A model generated the notes under the pieces. It searched no databases and was not told where the DNA came from. It worked only from the letters and a program-made list of their open reading frames with translations. Positions 47,301 to 54,262 of a DNA stretch of 64,000 bases are shown piece by piece. The DNA comes from JADCRZ01 sp037718865 (GTDB lineage: Bacteria > Bacteroidota > Bacteroidia > Chitinophagales > Chitinophagaceae): assembly GCA_037718865.1 (NCBI GenBank), contig JBBJMP010000001.1, forward strand, positions 248,001 to 312,000. Reading direction: 5' to 3'. The stretch's first letter is position 1. Each line of letters begins with the position of its first letter. Both the position numbers and the translations under genes were made by a program.

Positions 47301-47464
47301 GTTCCCATCCAGATAAAACCGCGCTTATCCTGCAGTATGCACTTTACCTTGTTGTTGGACAGGCCATTGTCTTGAGTGAGATTTTTAAAGTAAAGATTAC
47401 CGGGTTGGGCCTTCGAATTAATCGTAACGTATATGAACAAACTAAGGAAAATACATTTCCGCAT
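44381..47464 (-). CDS. Two-component sensor kinase with propeller input domain
   Basis: A 1027-residue protein with a signal peptide (MRKCIFLSLFIYVTINSKAQ), about fourteen two-component propeller repeats (for example DKRGFIWMGTEDGLNRFDG near 47) through about 690, a Y_Y_Y domain (about 690-775, VDFSAPYFSGG), one membrane helix (WWFYALCAVLTGLIIYAVY near 785) and a HisKA_3/HATPase kinase: IAQDLHDNVGSTLSSI with the phospho-histidine near 827, and ISNMIKYSGGKNGSVHI and DDGAGFD near 960-985. Unlike many hybrid systems in this phylum it has no receiver of its own; the response regulator is a separate gene 76 bp downstream. The ligand is unknown. Confidence 0.92.
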   Translation of the reverse strand: MRKCIFLSLFIYVTINSKAQPGNLYFKNLTQDNGLSNNKVKCILQDKRGFIWMGTEDGLNRFDGNQFVVFRNQPTSSSGISGNIITDLLEDKEGILWIATEDGGLNRYDYRLPPKEQFRQFKHVPGDSNSIPVNVINGILEDKYGNLWLATSGASVIRLNKKTGNFDFRVKAGKKVYDLCMDEKGVIWGGREGGSILKIDPVTCYVEVQEKYENYYLKLPHVVVTTLFRDSDNNMWFGSWDKALYRYNASTRQEDVFSYNSSTYSFQADEAISFNEDTQGRLWIGGKYNGLYVYDKNLHRFYNYKHDPAKEGSLVNNTVHCIFIDQLSNIWIGTNSGISIYRPFEQQFSQQFLEPEKEQASSVPTIIYDFYKDSQNVVWIGTSEGIYMQDPVKGLSHYPVFFNDTPLHVTRFFKDYDGSMYLGTNYSFFAFNPQTKRVSPLANMSKDVVMRRLVESRIVSAVRDTIGTHPALVVSPYGHYVAYYDLVEKRWISRKDSTQWLQQKFNIADNLVRKLMRSKSGKIWMANVKEGLGEWPASQGEPIRYYRNDPQKRETISNNSVYDIVEDNRSNLWISTYGGGLNYFNTHSGKFFHIRATNNLLEGLQTDDHGNVWMISNGDLHKYDIRSQSYTSFHLPDIENSGGVKGYIYKASDGIMYLAGINYFISFHPDSIKMMKAKPEVIFTDFKIFNTSNSHLIFQNKIILQYDQNFFSVDFSAPYFSGGGTVRYSYMLEAVDKDWVDAGTKNSIPYSNISGGHYRFKVRATANPGTWSNSYAAMEIVIVPPFWERWWFYALCAVLTGLIIYAVYRYRINELVKRQAMRNKIAQDLHDNVGSTLSSISIYSQVAKIQSEKHNEPELNSVLDKIGLTSNEMISEMNDIVWTINPRNDNMEKILQRMESFARPLLAAKGIHFQFEYVPGILSINLDMEKRKNFYLIFKESISNMIKYSGGKNGSVHIRAKHNSIEMVIRDDGAGFDKLRLERKLSNSLSGNGLRNMELRAKEMKGLCLITSEPLKGTTVMLTFPLT

Positions 47465-47484
47465 ATCGTTTCAATATGAGACAT

Positions 47485-47492
47485 CAAAGGTA
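47485..47492 (-). promoter_or_regulatory. Candidate -7 box for the sensor kinase gene
   Basis: On the minus strand this reads TACCTTTG (TAnnTTTG), 20 nt before the sensor ATG. No TTG lies at -33; that position is inside the TGTGCG word array. Confidence 0.4.
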
Positions 47493-47495
47493 GGG

Positions 47496-47602
47496 AATGC
47501 AAATGTGCGAATGTGCGGAGGAATGTGCAAACGGCCAGTAATTAATCTCTTACATCTCACATCTTACATTTTGGTTCTCACATTCGCATGCACATCTGCA
47601 CA
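47496..47602. repeat. Two-armed word array between the remnant and the sensor gene
   Basis: Words AATGTGCG, AATGTGCGG and AATGTGCAA (47503-47530) face complementary TCTTACA/TCTCACA/TTCGCA/TCTGCACA words (47547-47602). TGCGAATGTG (47506-47515) is perfectly complementary to CACATTCGCA (47579-47588). The right end, CACA at 47599-47602, touches the TTA that is the stop codon of the remnant reading frame at 47603. Confidence 0.85.
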
Positions 47603-47866
47603 TTATCTGGGTTCATTATATAAAAAATCATCCATGGTCACAACATCCTTCACTCCTCCGTTTGTAATATCCTTCTGGCCGGGCGTTATCAAACCATTGC
47701 CATGGCGGATCTGCACTTTGGTGATCTTTTCATTTTCAAAGTATACTCCGAAGAAGGACAATTTCTCCCCCGCCTTTTGTTGCGGAACATAATACTTTCC
47801 CAGGCTTTTCTCGCGGGAAAAATGTAAGTGGTTTATGAAAACTTGTTTGAGATCACTATATTTCGG
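47603..47866 (-). pseudogene. C-terminal remnant of a secreted beta-sandwich protein
   Basis: A minus-strand frame is open from an in-frame TGA at 47885 to the TAA at 47603, but it has no ATG and no likely GTG/TTG start before mid-frame. The translated text (YSDLKQVFINHLHFSREK near the start, LSFFGVYFENEKITKVQIRHG in the middle, DVVTMDDFLYNEPR at the end) has real protein character. From memory the ending resembles secreted beta-sandwich proteins that finish ...GVxFxxxxIAxVRI...MDDFxYGEP. The N-terminal part is missing, and bcp follows directly upstream, so this is probably a decayed gene. Confidence 0.6.
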
Positions 47867-47907
47867 GGGCCCGGGAGCTGGAAGTCAACGAGTCGGGACT
47901 CCCAACC
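47866..47907. repeat. GC-rich word patch between bcp and the remnant
   Basis: The 42 bp carry GAGTCGGGACTC, an inverted repeat with a 2-nt loop, and CGGGAG/CTCCC words. The patch starts at the bcp stop codon. Similar ACTCCTGACTT and ACTCCCGGCTCCCGG words encode the C-terminus of LutB at 59595-59640. Confidence 0.55.
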
Positions 47908-48366
47908 TCAGCCTGCTTTTACTATATCTTCAGCATGCTGCTTATTTCTTGGCTTTAAGAATATCTTTTGAATCACTCCTTTTTCATCGATCAAAAAAGT
48001 AGTCCGGAATAGCCCCATATATCTTCTGCCGTACAACAATTTTTCTCCCCAGACACCGTAACTGTTTATGATATGATGAGCCGGGTCGGCAATCAATTGA
48101 AATGGCAGGTTAAATTTTTCTTTGAACTGCTGGTGGCTTTTTATGTCATCCGGACTAATACCCACCACCTCGAAGCCATGCTTTTTTAATAAGCTATAGT
48201 TGTCGCGAAGGTTGCAGGCCTGCACCGTACAGGTAGGAGTATCATCCTGGGGATAAAAAAACAAAACAAGCTTCTGCCCTTTAAACTGGCTTAGTGAGAC
48301 TTTATTTCCCTGCTGATCAGGTCCGGAGAAAGAAGGTGCTTTATCACCTGGATGTAAATGTGTCAT
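47908..48366 (-). CDS. bcp: Thioredoxin-dependent peroxiredoxin (Bcp type)
   Basis: A 152-residue AhpC/TSA-family protein. YPQDDTPTCTVQACNLRD near 38 contains the peroxidatic Cys46 and, five residues later, Cys51, the resolving cysteine spacing of E. coli Bcp. FLIDEKGVIQKIF near 124 is the conserved strand. It reduces organic and hydrogen peroxides with thioredoxin as donor. It lies 24 bp after the M23 gene on the same strand; the pairing may be only positional. Confidence 0.93.
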   Translation of the reverse strand: MTHLHPGDKAPSFSGPDQQGNKVSLSQFKGQKLVLFFYPQDDTPTCTVQACNLRDNYSLLKKHGFEVVGISPDDIKSHQQFKEKFNLPFQLIADPAHHIINSYGVWGEKLLYGRRYMGLFRTTFLIDEKGVIQKIFLKPRNKQHAEDIVKAG

Positions 48367-48390
48367 GGATGGAAGTTTGGAGTTCTAAAA

Positions 48391-50115
48391 TTATCTTCGG
48401 AACTGATATAATTTTGTCGTAACATTTCCCGCTTCATCTTCTGCAATTATTTTCAATTCGTGTTGACCGGGAGGACACATTTCGTCAAACCGGTAAACAT
48501 GGTTTCTGGTTTTATCATTGGTGAAACGTAACCATTTACCGTCTAATTCGGCCCTGAAATTTCTCGATTTTCCCAGGTTGTCTGTAACGGCAAATGTTAT
48601 CCGGACTGCTTTGCTCAAATCAGCTCCATCATATATTCCTGCCGGAACAATTACTGGAGGTGACTCATCAACCAGAAGCTGAAAGCTTCCAAAATCCCTA
48701 AATCTTGCGGATGCCCAGTCCTGATTCCATTCTACTTTTTGAACCTCATTCCCGGAACCGGCAAAATGTTGCATCACTACCCGGTTCCGTTTTTCCGGGG
48801 TAAGCGAACGGGATGGCTTCACACGTATCAAAAATGAATCCTGCACCGGTATGTGGGTTCTTCCGATAGTATGAACGGCAGAAACAACCGACGGGTTTGA
48901 GGAAACAGTACCGGTATGACCGACGATCACCGTATCGTAAACGCCCCTTTCCCAAATATAGAACTCGCAATCCTCACTTTCAAAAGCATTGAGCATCCTC
49001 GGATAACATTTAAGTCCCACTGGTTCAGGAGTTACCACAGTAGTCCCGCCCGACTGGATGGAGCATCGCAGTTCAGCGGCGTTTCCGTTTGCGTCTTTTA
49101 CCAGGATCAGAATGGAATGCACCTCTCCATCGCTAAGGTTGATTACGCCATCGCCCTCCCCTGTATAATAGATAGAATTCACATAACCTGGCAGTTCAGA
49201 CAAATGCTGCAGGTAAGATCCGCCAAAAGCGCGGGTTCTGTAATCGATATGGGCATTGATATACCTCGTGTCGTCATAACTTATATGATCCATCTGAAAA
49301 CCAGTGATAAACCGTTCATCCTCATACAGCGACGCTTCATAAATGCCGTTAGGGTTGGTTGATGCAGTATGGGTATCAAAAGCACCGATGGCAAAACTTA
49401 CCTTGTCAGCCGGCACGGTGATGAGGTAAGGCATCGTGGTATAACCGTATGCCGTTTTTTTTACGGCGATAAATCGTGGAATTTGTTCATAGGTGCTTCT
49501 GCTTCGATCGTAAACAGACATCCGTAAGATAGCCGGTTTGATATTATCGGCCACCGGCAGCCCAAACAACATAGGATTCAGATTTACATCGTCATCCGTA
49601 GACCGTATCTCGAAATGCAGGTGGGGTGCCTGCGATCCGCCAGTATTGCCGCTGTTGGCAATAAAATCACCTTTTTTTAAAGGAAAGAGCCCGGGCGGAA
49701 TATCTAGAAAAACCTTCCAGGCCTCCTGTACATACTGTTGTTCTTTTACATAATATTCCAAAGCAGGGAAAAAATCATTGAGATGGGCGTACAAACTGGT
49801 AAATCCATTGGGATGATTAATATAGATCGCCCTTCCAAAACCGGCCGGTTCAATTTTTACCCGGGCAATATACCCGTCTGCGGCTGCATAGACCGGCAAA
49901 TTCTCCTTTGCCATGGTTTTCATGTCAACACCCATATGGTAATGGTTGGGGCGCAGTTCACCAAAATTACCACTCAGGCTGAGCGGAATATTCAGCGGAT
50001 TTCTAAAATAGTTGCGGGGATATTTTTTTTCTGGTGTTGTCTGAGCTACTATAATCATCTTAAAATTCAGGCACCATGTAATTATAAAACAAAACACTAT
50101 TGGGCTACGGCTCAT
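48391..50115 (-). CDS. Large M23 family (LytM) exported protein
   Basis: A 574-residue protein with a signal peptide (VFCFIITWCLNFKMIIVAQ, about 7-25). The LytM domain is N-terminal: SGNFGELRPNHYHMGVDMK near 48, SLYAHL near 108 and QAPHLHFEIRS near 160, so the zinc residues (H, D, HxH) are complete. The remaining 390 residues look like beta-sandwich repeats, ending with an Ig-like EDEAGNVTTKLYQF. The order, catalytic domain first, differs from the M23 protein at 34134. It is probably a periplasmic or surface cell-wall endopeptidase. Confidence 0.88.
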   Translation of the reverse strand: MSRSPIVFCFIITWCLNFKMIIVAQTTPEKKYPRNYFRNPLNIPLSLSGNFGELRPNHYHMGVDMKTMAKENLPVYAAADGYIARVKIEPAGFGRAIYINHPNGFTSLYAHLNDFFPALEYYVKEQQYVQEAWKVFLDIPPGLFPLKKGDFIANSGNTGGSQAPHLHFEIRSTDDDVNLNPMLFGLPVADNIKPAILRMSVYDRSRSTYEQIPRFIAVKKTAYGYTTMPYLITVPADKVSFAIGAFDTHTASTNPNGIYEASLYEDERFITGFQMDHISYDDTRYINAHIDYRTRAFGGSYLQHLSELPGYVNSIYYTGEGDGVINLSDGEVHSILILVKDANGNAAELRCSIQSGGTTVVTPEPVGLKCYPRMLNAFESEDCEFYIWERGVYDTVIVGHTGTVSSNPSVVSAVHTIGRTHIPVQDSFLIRVKPSRSLTPEKRNRVVMQHFAGSGNEVQKVEWNQDWASARFRDFGSFQLLVDESPPVIVPAGIYDGADLSKAVRITFAVTDNLGKSRNFRAELDGKWLRFTNDKTRNHVYRFDEMCPPGQHELKIIAEDEAGNVTTKLYQFRR

Positions 50116-50337
50116 TCTTAATTTGAATAGGTATACAATAGGGAATGACTGAATGACAGGCGTTTCCAGCGTCCCGGTATATCATTAACTGAAAATTAAT
50201 ATTTCCTCAAAACAGCATTCAGGCTGGAAAATAAGATAAATCGACGTGCAGTGTGCCAAATTTTTTTTTTCCTGGTACAGCATTTGGCGCGCCTGCATTG
50301 TCTTAAAATAAAGCACTACAACAACAACATCGGTATC

Positions 50338-50556
50338 ATGAAAGCGTTTAAAATGGTTATGGCTCTCTTCTTTGTCGTACTGATCAGTTCCCTGGTAGGA
50401 ATCTTTAAAGGATCCGAAGCAAAACATAAATGGATCCTGAAAATCCGCAACAAATATGATAACCGCAGGCAGGTCGCGGATCAAAGTTCCCCTGAGCGCA
50501 GCGGTGACGTATTACTGGACGAAATTGAATTGGCATCCTATCATAGGGAGATGTAA
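50338..50556 (+). CDS. Possible small membrane-anchored protein
   Basis: From the ATG at 50338 the frame gives 72 residues with one hydrophobic segment (MVMALFFVVLISSLVGIF near 6) and a charged tail. I do not recognise it. Its last codons and its TAA lie inside the AGATGTA word array at 50548. The A/C-rich stretch before the ATG fits a Bacteroidota leader. A longer frame starts at 50251 but has a cysteine-rich, unlikely N-terminus. Confidence 0.4.
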   Translation: MKAFKMVMALFFVVLISSLVGIFKGSEAKHKWILKIRNKYDNRRQVADQSSPERSGDVLLDEIELASYHREM

Positions 50557-50649
50557 GATGTAAAAAGATGTGTTTTTAGGTTAAATGCGTTTATGTATTT
50601 ACACTTACCTTAGAAACTACCTCTCACATCTCACATCTTACATCTCACA
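50548..50649. repeat. Two-armed 7-mer element between the small frame and carB
   Basis: The left arm AGATGTA, AGATGTA, AAAAGATGTG overlaps the small frame's stop; the right arm is TCTCACA, TCTCACA, TCTTACA, TCTCACA (50622-50649). GAGATGTAAGATGT (50548-50561) and ACATCTTACATCTC (50633-50646) are a perfect 14-bp pair closing a 71-nt loop. It lies just before the carB promoter box. Confidence 0.9.
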
Positions 50650-50679
50650 AAATTTTCTTCACAAACCAACTTACTCCCT

Positions 50680-50687
50680 TACTTTTG
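50680..50687 (+). promoter_or_regulatory. -7 box of carB
   Basis: TACTTTTG matches TAnnTTTG and lies 17 nt before the carB ATG at 50705. No TTG lies at -33; the region there is CTTC. The implied leader is only about 12 nt. Confidence 0.5.
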
Positions 50688-50704
50688 CGCAATTTGTTTT
50701 AAAG

Positions 50705-53560
50705 ATGCCAAAAGATAATTCAATTAAATCCGTACTTATCATTGGTTCGGGCCCGATCGTAATAGGACAAGCTTGTGAATTTGACTATGCTGGCACCCAG
50801 GCCGCAACCAGCTTGCGGGAAGAAGGCGTTGAGGTGATCCTTATCAACAGTAACCCGGCCACCATCATGACTGACCCCATGATGGCGGATAAAGTATACC
50901 TGCTGCCCCTGACCGCAGAAAGCATTGAACAGATACTTGAAGAAAATAGCATCGACGCTGTTTTGCCTACCATGGGCGGACAAACCGCATTAAATCTTGC
51001 TAAAGAGGCGGAAGACCTTGGCATCTGGGAAAAATTCGGCGTCAGATTGATCGGTGTTGACATCAAAGCAATCGATAAAGCGGAAGACCGTGAAAAATTC
51101 CGCAACTGGATGATCGAACTTGGTGTTTCGGTAGCCCCTTCAAAGACTGCCAACTCTTACCTGGAAGGAAAAGAATTTGCACAGGATATCGGTTTCCCGC
51201 TGGTGATACGCCCTTCGTTTACCCTTGGCGGAACCGGTGGCGGTTTTGTACATAGTAAAGACGAATTAGACGAAGCATTAAACCGGGGACTGCAGGCATC
51301 TCCCATCCACGAAGTACTGGTAGAAAAAGCAGTGCTTGGCTGGAAAGAATTTGAACTGGAATTGTTGCGCGACTCGAATGATAACGTGGTCATTATTTGT
51401 ACGGTAGAAAATTTTGACCCGATGGGCATACACACCGGTGACTCCATCACAGTAGCACCAGCAATGACACTAAGCGATACGGCGTTTCAGCTTATGCGTA
51501 ACACGGCCATTCGCATGATGAGGGACCTTGGAAATTTCTCCGGCGGCTGTAATGTTCAATTTGCCCTTAACCCGGCCACTGAAGAAATCATTGCCATAGA
51601 GATCAATCCAAGGGTAAGCCGTTCTTCGGCCCTGGCTTCCAAAGCAACAGGATACCCCATTGCGAAGATTGCTGCAAAGCTGGCCATAGGATATTACCTG
51701 GATGAATTGGTGAACCAGATAACAAAAAATACTTCTGCTTACTTTGAACCGGCCCTTGATTACGTCATTGTAAAAATGCCGCGTTGGAACTTCGATAAAT
51801 TCAAGGGCGCCAATGATACGCTGGGACTGCAAATGAAAAGTGTCGGTGAAGTAATGGCCATCGGCAGAAGCTTCACAGAGGCTATTCAAAAAGCTTGTCA
51901 GAGCCTCGAGAATAATGCCGTTGGTTTAGGCTATTACGGCAAGAGCCTGATGCACGCAGAAGAGTTACTGGAATATATCAAAGTGCCCAAGTGGGACCGC
52001 GTGTTCAGGATCAAAGACGCTTTAATGGCCGGAGTTTCCGTTAATACCATTTCCAAGGCAACCAACGGAATAGACCGATGGTTTCTTTATGAGATACAAA
52101 AAATCTGCAATCTTGAAAAAGAACTTTCGAGGTATAAATTAGACACGTTGCCCATGGAACTGTTAACTGAATCTAAACGGTTAGGCTTTAGTGACGAACA
52201 GCTTTGCCGTATCATGAATGACGGGACGGAAGATGAAGTGTATGAGATGCGAAAACAGGCCGGTATCACCAGGGTTTTTAAAATGGTTGACACCTGCTCG
52301 GCAGAATTTGAAGCGAAGACACCTTATTTTTACTCCACCTTTGAAACACCGATACAATTCAGCGAAAACGGACTAAGTCAACCGTCAAACGAAAGCCACA
52401 CATCCCCCAGGAAAAAGATTATTGTCCTGGGCTCAGGGCCTAACAGGATCGGCCAGGGAATTGAATTTGATTACTGCTGCGTACATGGGCTGCTGGCCAT
52501 TAAAGAATGCGGCTATGAAGCTATCATGGTGAACTGCAATCCCGAAACAGTGTCCACCGATTTCGATATGGCCGATAAATTATATTTCGAACCCGTTTAC
52601 TGGGAACACCTTTGGGAAATTGTTGAACACGAGAAGCCGGAAGGGGTTATTGTGCAGCTTGGCGGTCAAACAGCCTTGAAACTTGCCGAGCGATTACACA
52701 ATAAAGGAATAAAAATCATTGGGACCTCTTATGACAGCATGGACATTGCCGAAGACAGGGGCCGTTTCAGTGATCGCCTGAAGGAACTGGGGATCCCCTA
52801 TCCGGATTATGGCACGGCTTATAGCGTTGACCAGGCCGTAGAAGTGGCCAATATGGTCGGATATCCGGTACTCGTAAGGCCCAGTTATGTATTAGGTGGC
52901 CAGCGAATGAGAATAGTTATCAATGATGATGAAGTTGAAAAGGCCGTGGTTAGTCTGCTCAAACACATTCCCGGTAATAAGATCCTGATCGATCATTTTT
53001 TGGATCGATGCCAGGAAGCGGAAATAGATGCCATTTTTGACGGGGAAGACTTTCATGTAATGGGCGTAATGGAGCACATTGAACCGGCAGGTATCCATAG
53101 TGGTGACAGCAATGCCGTATTGCCTGCCTTTAATCTTACCCCACTCATTGTTACTACCATGGAGCACTACGCAGAAAAGATCGCCCGGGAACTAAAAATT
53201 TTAGGACTCATCAATATCCAGTTTGCCATTAAAGGCGGTAAGGTCTATGTTATTGAGGCTAACCCAAGAGCATCCAGAACTACTCCCTTTATTGCAAAAG
53301 CATACCAGATCCCTTACCTTAACATCGCTACCAAAGTAATGATAGGAACGCATAAACTAAAGGATTTTACCTTTGAAAAAAAACTCAAGGGGTTTGCTAT
53401 CAAGGAGCCGGTATTTTCTTTTGAAAAATTTCCAGGTGTAAATAAGGAGTTAGGGCCTGAAATGAAATCTACCGGTGAAGCTATCAGGTTTATCAAGGAT
53501 CTGAGAGACCCATACTTCCGCCAGCTGTATAAAGATAGAAGTATGTATTTGAGTAAATGA
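50705..53560 (+). CDS. carB: Carbamoyl-phosphate synthase large subunit, short form
   Basis: From the ATG at 50705 (MPKDNSIKSVLIIGSGPIVIG) the protein has 951 residues; the upstream frame to 50585 runs through the word array. Two ATP-grasp halves are present: the first with RPSFTLGGTGGGF near 170, the second with VLGSGPNRIGQGIEFDYC near 575 and RPSYVLGGQRM near 725. The chain ends at DPYFRQLYKDRSMYLSK, so the C-terminal methylglyoxal-synthase-like regulatory domain of the E. coli enzyme (about 1073 residues) is absent. It makes carbamoyl phosphate for arginine and pyrimidines with CarA, not in the window. Confidence 0.94.
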   Translation: MPKDNSIKSVLIIGSGPIVIGQACEFDYAGTQAATSLREEGVEVILINSNPATIMTDPMMADKVYLLPLTAESIEQILEENSIDAVLPTMGGQTALNLAKEAEDLGIWEKFGVRLIGVDIKAIDKAEDREKFRNWMIELGVSVAPSKTANSYLEGKEFAQDIGFPLVIRPSFTLGGTGGGFVHSKDELDEALNRGLQASPIHEVLVEKAVLGWKEFELELLRDSNDNVVIICTVENFDPMGIHTGDSITVAPAMTLSDTAFQLMRNTAIRMMRDLGNFSGGCNVQFALNPATEEIIAIEINPRVSRSSALASKATGYPIAKIAAKLAIGYYLDELVNQITKNTSAYFEPALDYVIVKMPRWNFDKFKGANDTLGLQMKSVGEVMAIGRSFTEAIQKACQSLENNAVGLGYYGKSLMHAEELLEYIKVPKWDRVFRIKDALMAGVSVNTISKATNGIDRWFLYEIQKICNLEKELSRYKLDTLPMELLTESKRLGFSDEQLCRIMNDGTEDEVYEMRKQAGITRVFKMVDTCSAEFEAKTPYFYSTFETPIQFSENGLSQPSNESHTSPRKKIIVLGSGPNRIGQGIEFDYCCVHGLLAIKECGYEAIMVNCNPETVSTDFDMADKLYFEPVYWEHLWEIVEHEKPEGVIVQLGGQTALKLAERLHNKGIKIIGTSYDSMDIAEDRGRFSDRLKELGIPYPDYGTAYSVDQAVEVANMVGYPVLVRPSYVLGGQRMRIVINDDEVEKAVVSLLKHIPGNKILIDHFLDRCQEAEIDAIFDGEDFHVMGVMEHIEPAGIHSGDSNAVLPAFNLTPLIVTTMEHYAEKIARELKILGLINIQFAIKGGKVYVIEANPRASRTTPFIAKAYQIPYLNIATKVMIGTHKLKDFTFEKKLKGFAIKEPVFSFEKFPGVNKELGPEMKSTGEAIRFIKDLRDPYFRQLYKDRSMYLSK

Positions 53561-53563
53561 TGT

Positions 53564-53600
53564 AATCTGCGAATCTGCGGCTGGTTTGTTGCCGCAGATT
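53564..53600. repeat. ATCTGCGG-word hairpin after carB
   Basis: AATCTGCG, AATCTGCGGC, a 9-nt loop and GCCGCAGATT form a 10-bp perfect stem starting 3 bp after the carB stop. The 15-mer CTGCGAATCTGCGGC (53567-53581) is identical to one arm of the alaS terminator. No U-tract follows. Confidence 0.8.
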
Positions 53601-53668
53601 ATGGGACTTGAAAAGATTAATTTTCGATTGAAACTTATTACGACCAAAAGAGATAAAATCTTGTTGAT

Positions 53669-54139
53669 ATGAATAAAGAAACCGAATCCATCATCAGCAC
53701 CATGCAGGAAATATTGTCAGGTAGTCCCTGGTTTGGAAAGTCAGTATTGACCATTCTTGACGACATCAATCCTGATATAGTGCATAAAAAACCAAAAGAA
53801 AATGCACATTCCATGATTGAACTATTGTATCATATGGTTACCTGGATCGAATTCACACAACACCGTCTGGAAAAAGTTCAGCAAACCGATACGGCGGCCT
53901 TTAATGCACTGGATTGGAGAGCGACCAATTCAACTGATCACACCTGGAATACGGGCATATCGAATGTTAAAGCGGGCACAAACAAGATTATCGAACTGCT
54001 GAAGAAGGCTTCAGGTCAATTACTGGAAGAAAAGGTGGATTACAGGGAGTATAATTTCAGGTATTTATTAAACGGGCTTATGCAACACAATATCTACCAC
54101 CTGGGACAGATCGCCTATGTAAATAAGCTGCTATCCTGA
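53669..54139 (+). CDS. DinB-like family protein
   Basis: A 156-residue four-helix-bundle protein of the DinB/YfiT-like group. The three-histidine metal site can be placed in ELLYHMVTWIEF near 51, and in MQHNIYHLGQIAYVN near 137 with two histidines. Family members bind a divalent metal and are often thiol S-transferases or DNA-damage-induced proteins; the substrate here is unknown. It lies between carB and comEC, all on the plus strand, with a 108-bp gap before it. Confidence 0.82.
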   Translation: MNKETESIISTMQEILSGSPWFGKSVLTILDDINPDIVHKKPKENAHSMIELLYHMVTWIEFTQHRLEKVQQTDTAAFNALDWRATNSTDHTWNTGISNVKAGTNKIIELLKKASGQLLEEKVDYREYNFRYLLNGLMQHNIYHLGQIAYVNKLLS

Positions 54140-54262
54140 TCGTACGAGCCTGTCGGCATCATTCCTGGTAAACTTTCTCTTCGGGTATATAACATCCCGT
54201 ATAGCAAGATCAATACGCTTTTTCACCCTTTTATATAGCTGTGGGTTGAAGTACCTTCTGGT

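Noticed and set aside
47433..47792. 119-codon plus-strand open frame
   Set aside because: It crosses the sensor start, the word array and the antisense of the remnant; the minus-strand reading has far better protein character.
50705..53560. CarB as a truncated pseudogene
   Set aside because: Both ATP-grasp halves are complete and the length agrees with the short form I know from this phylum.
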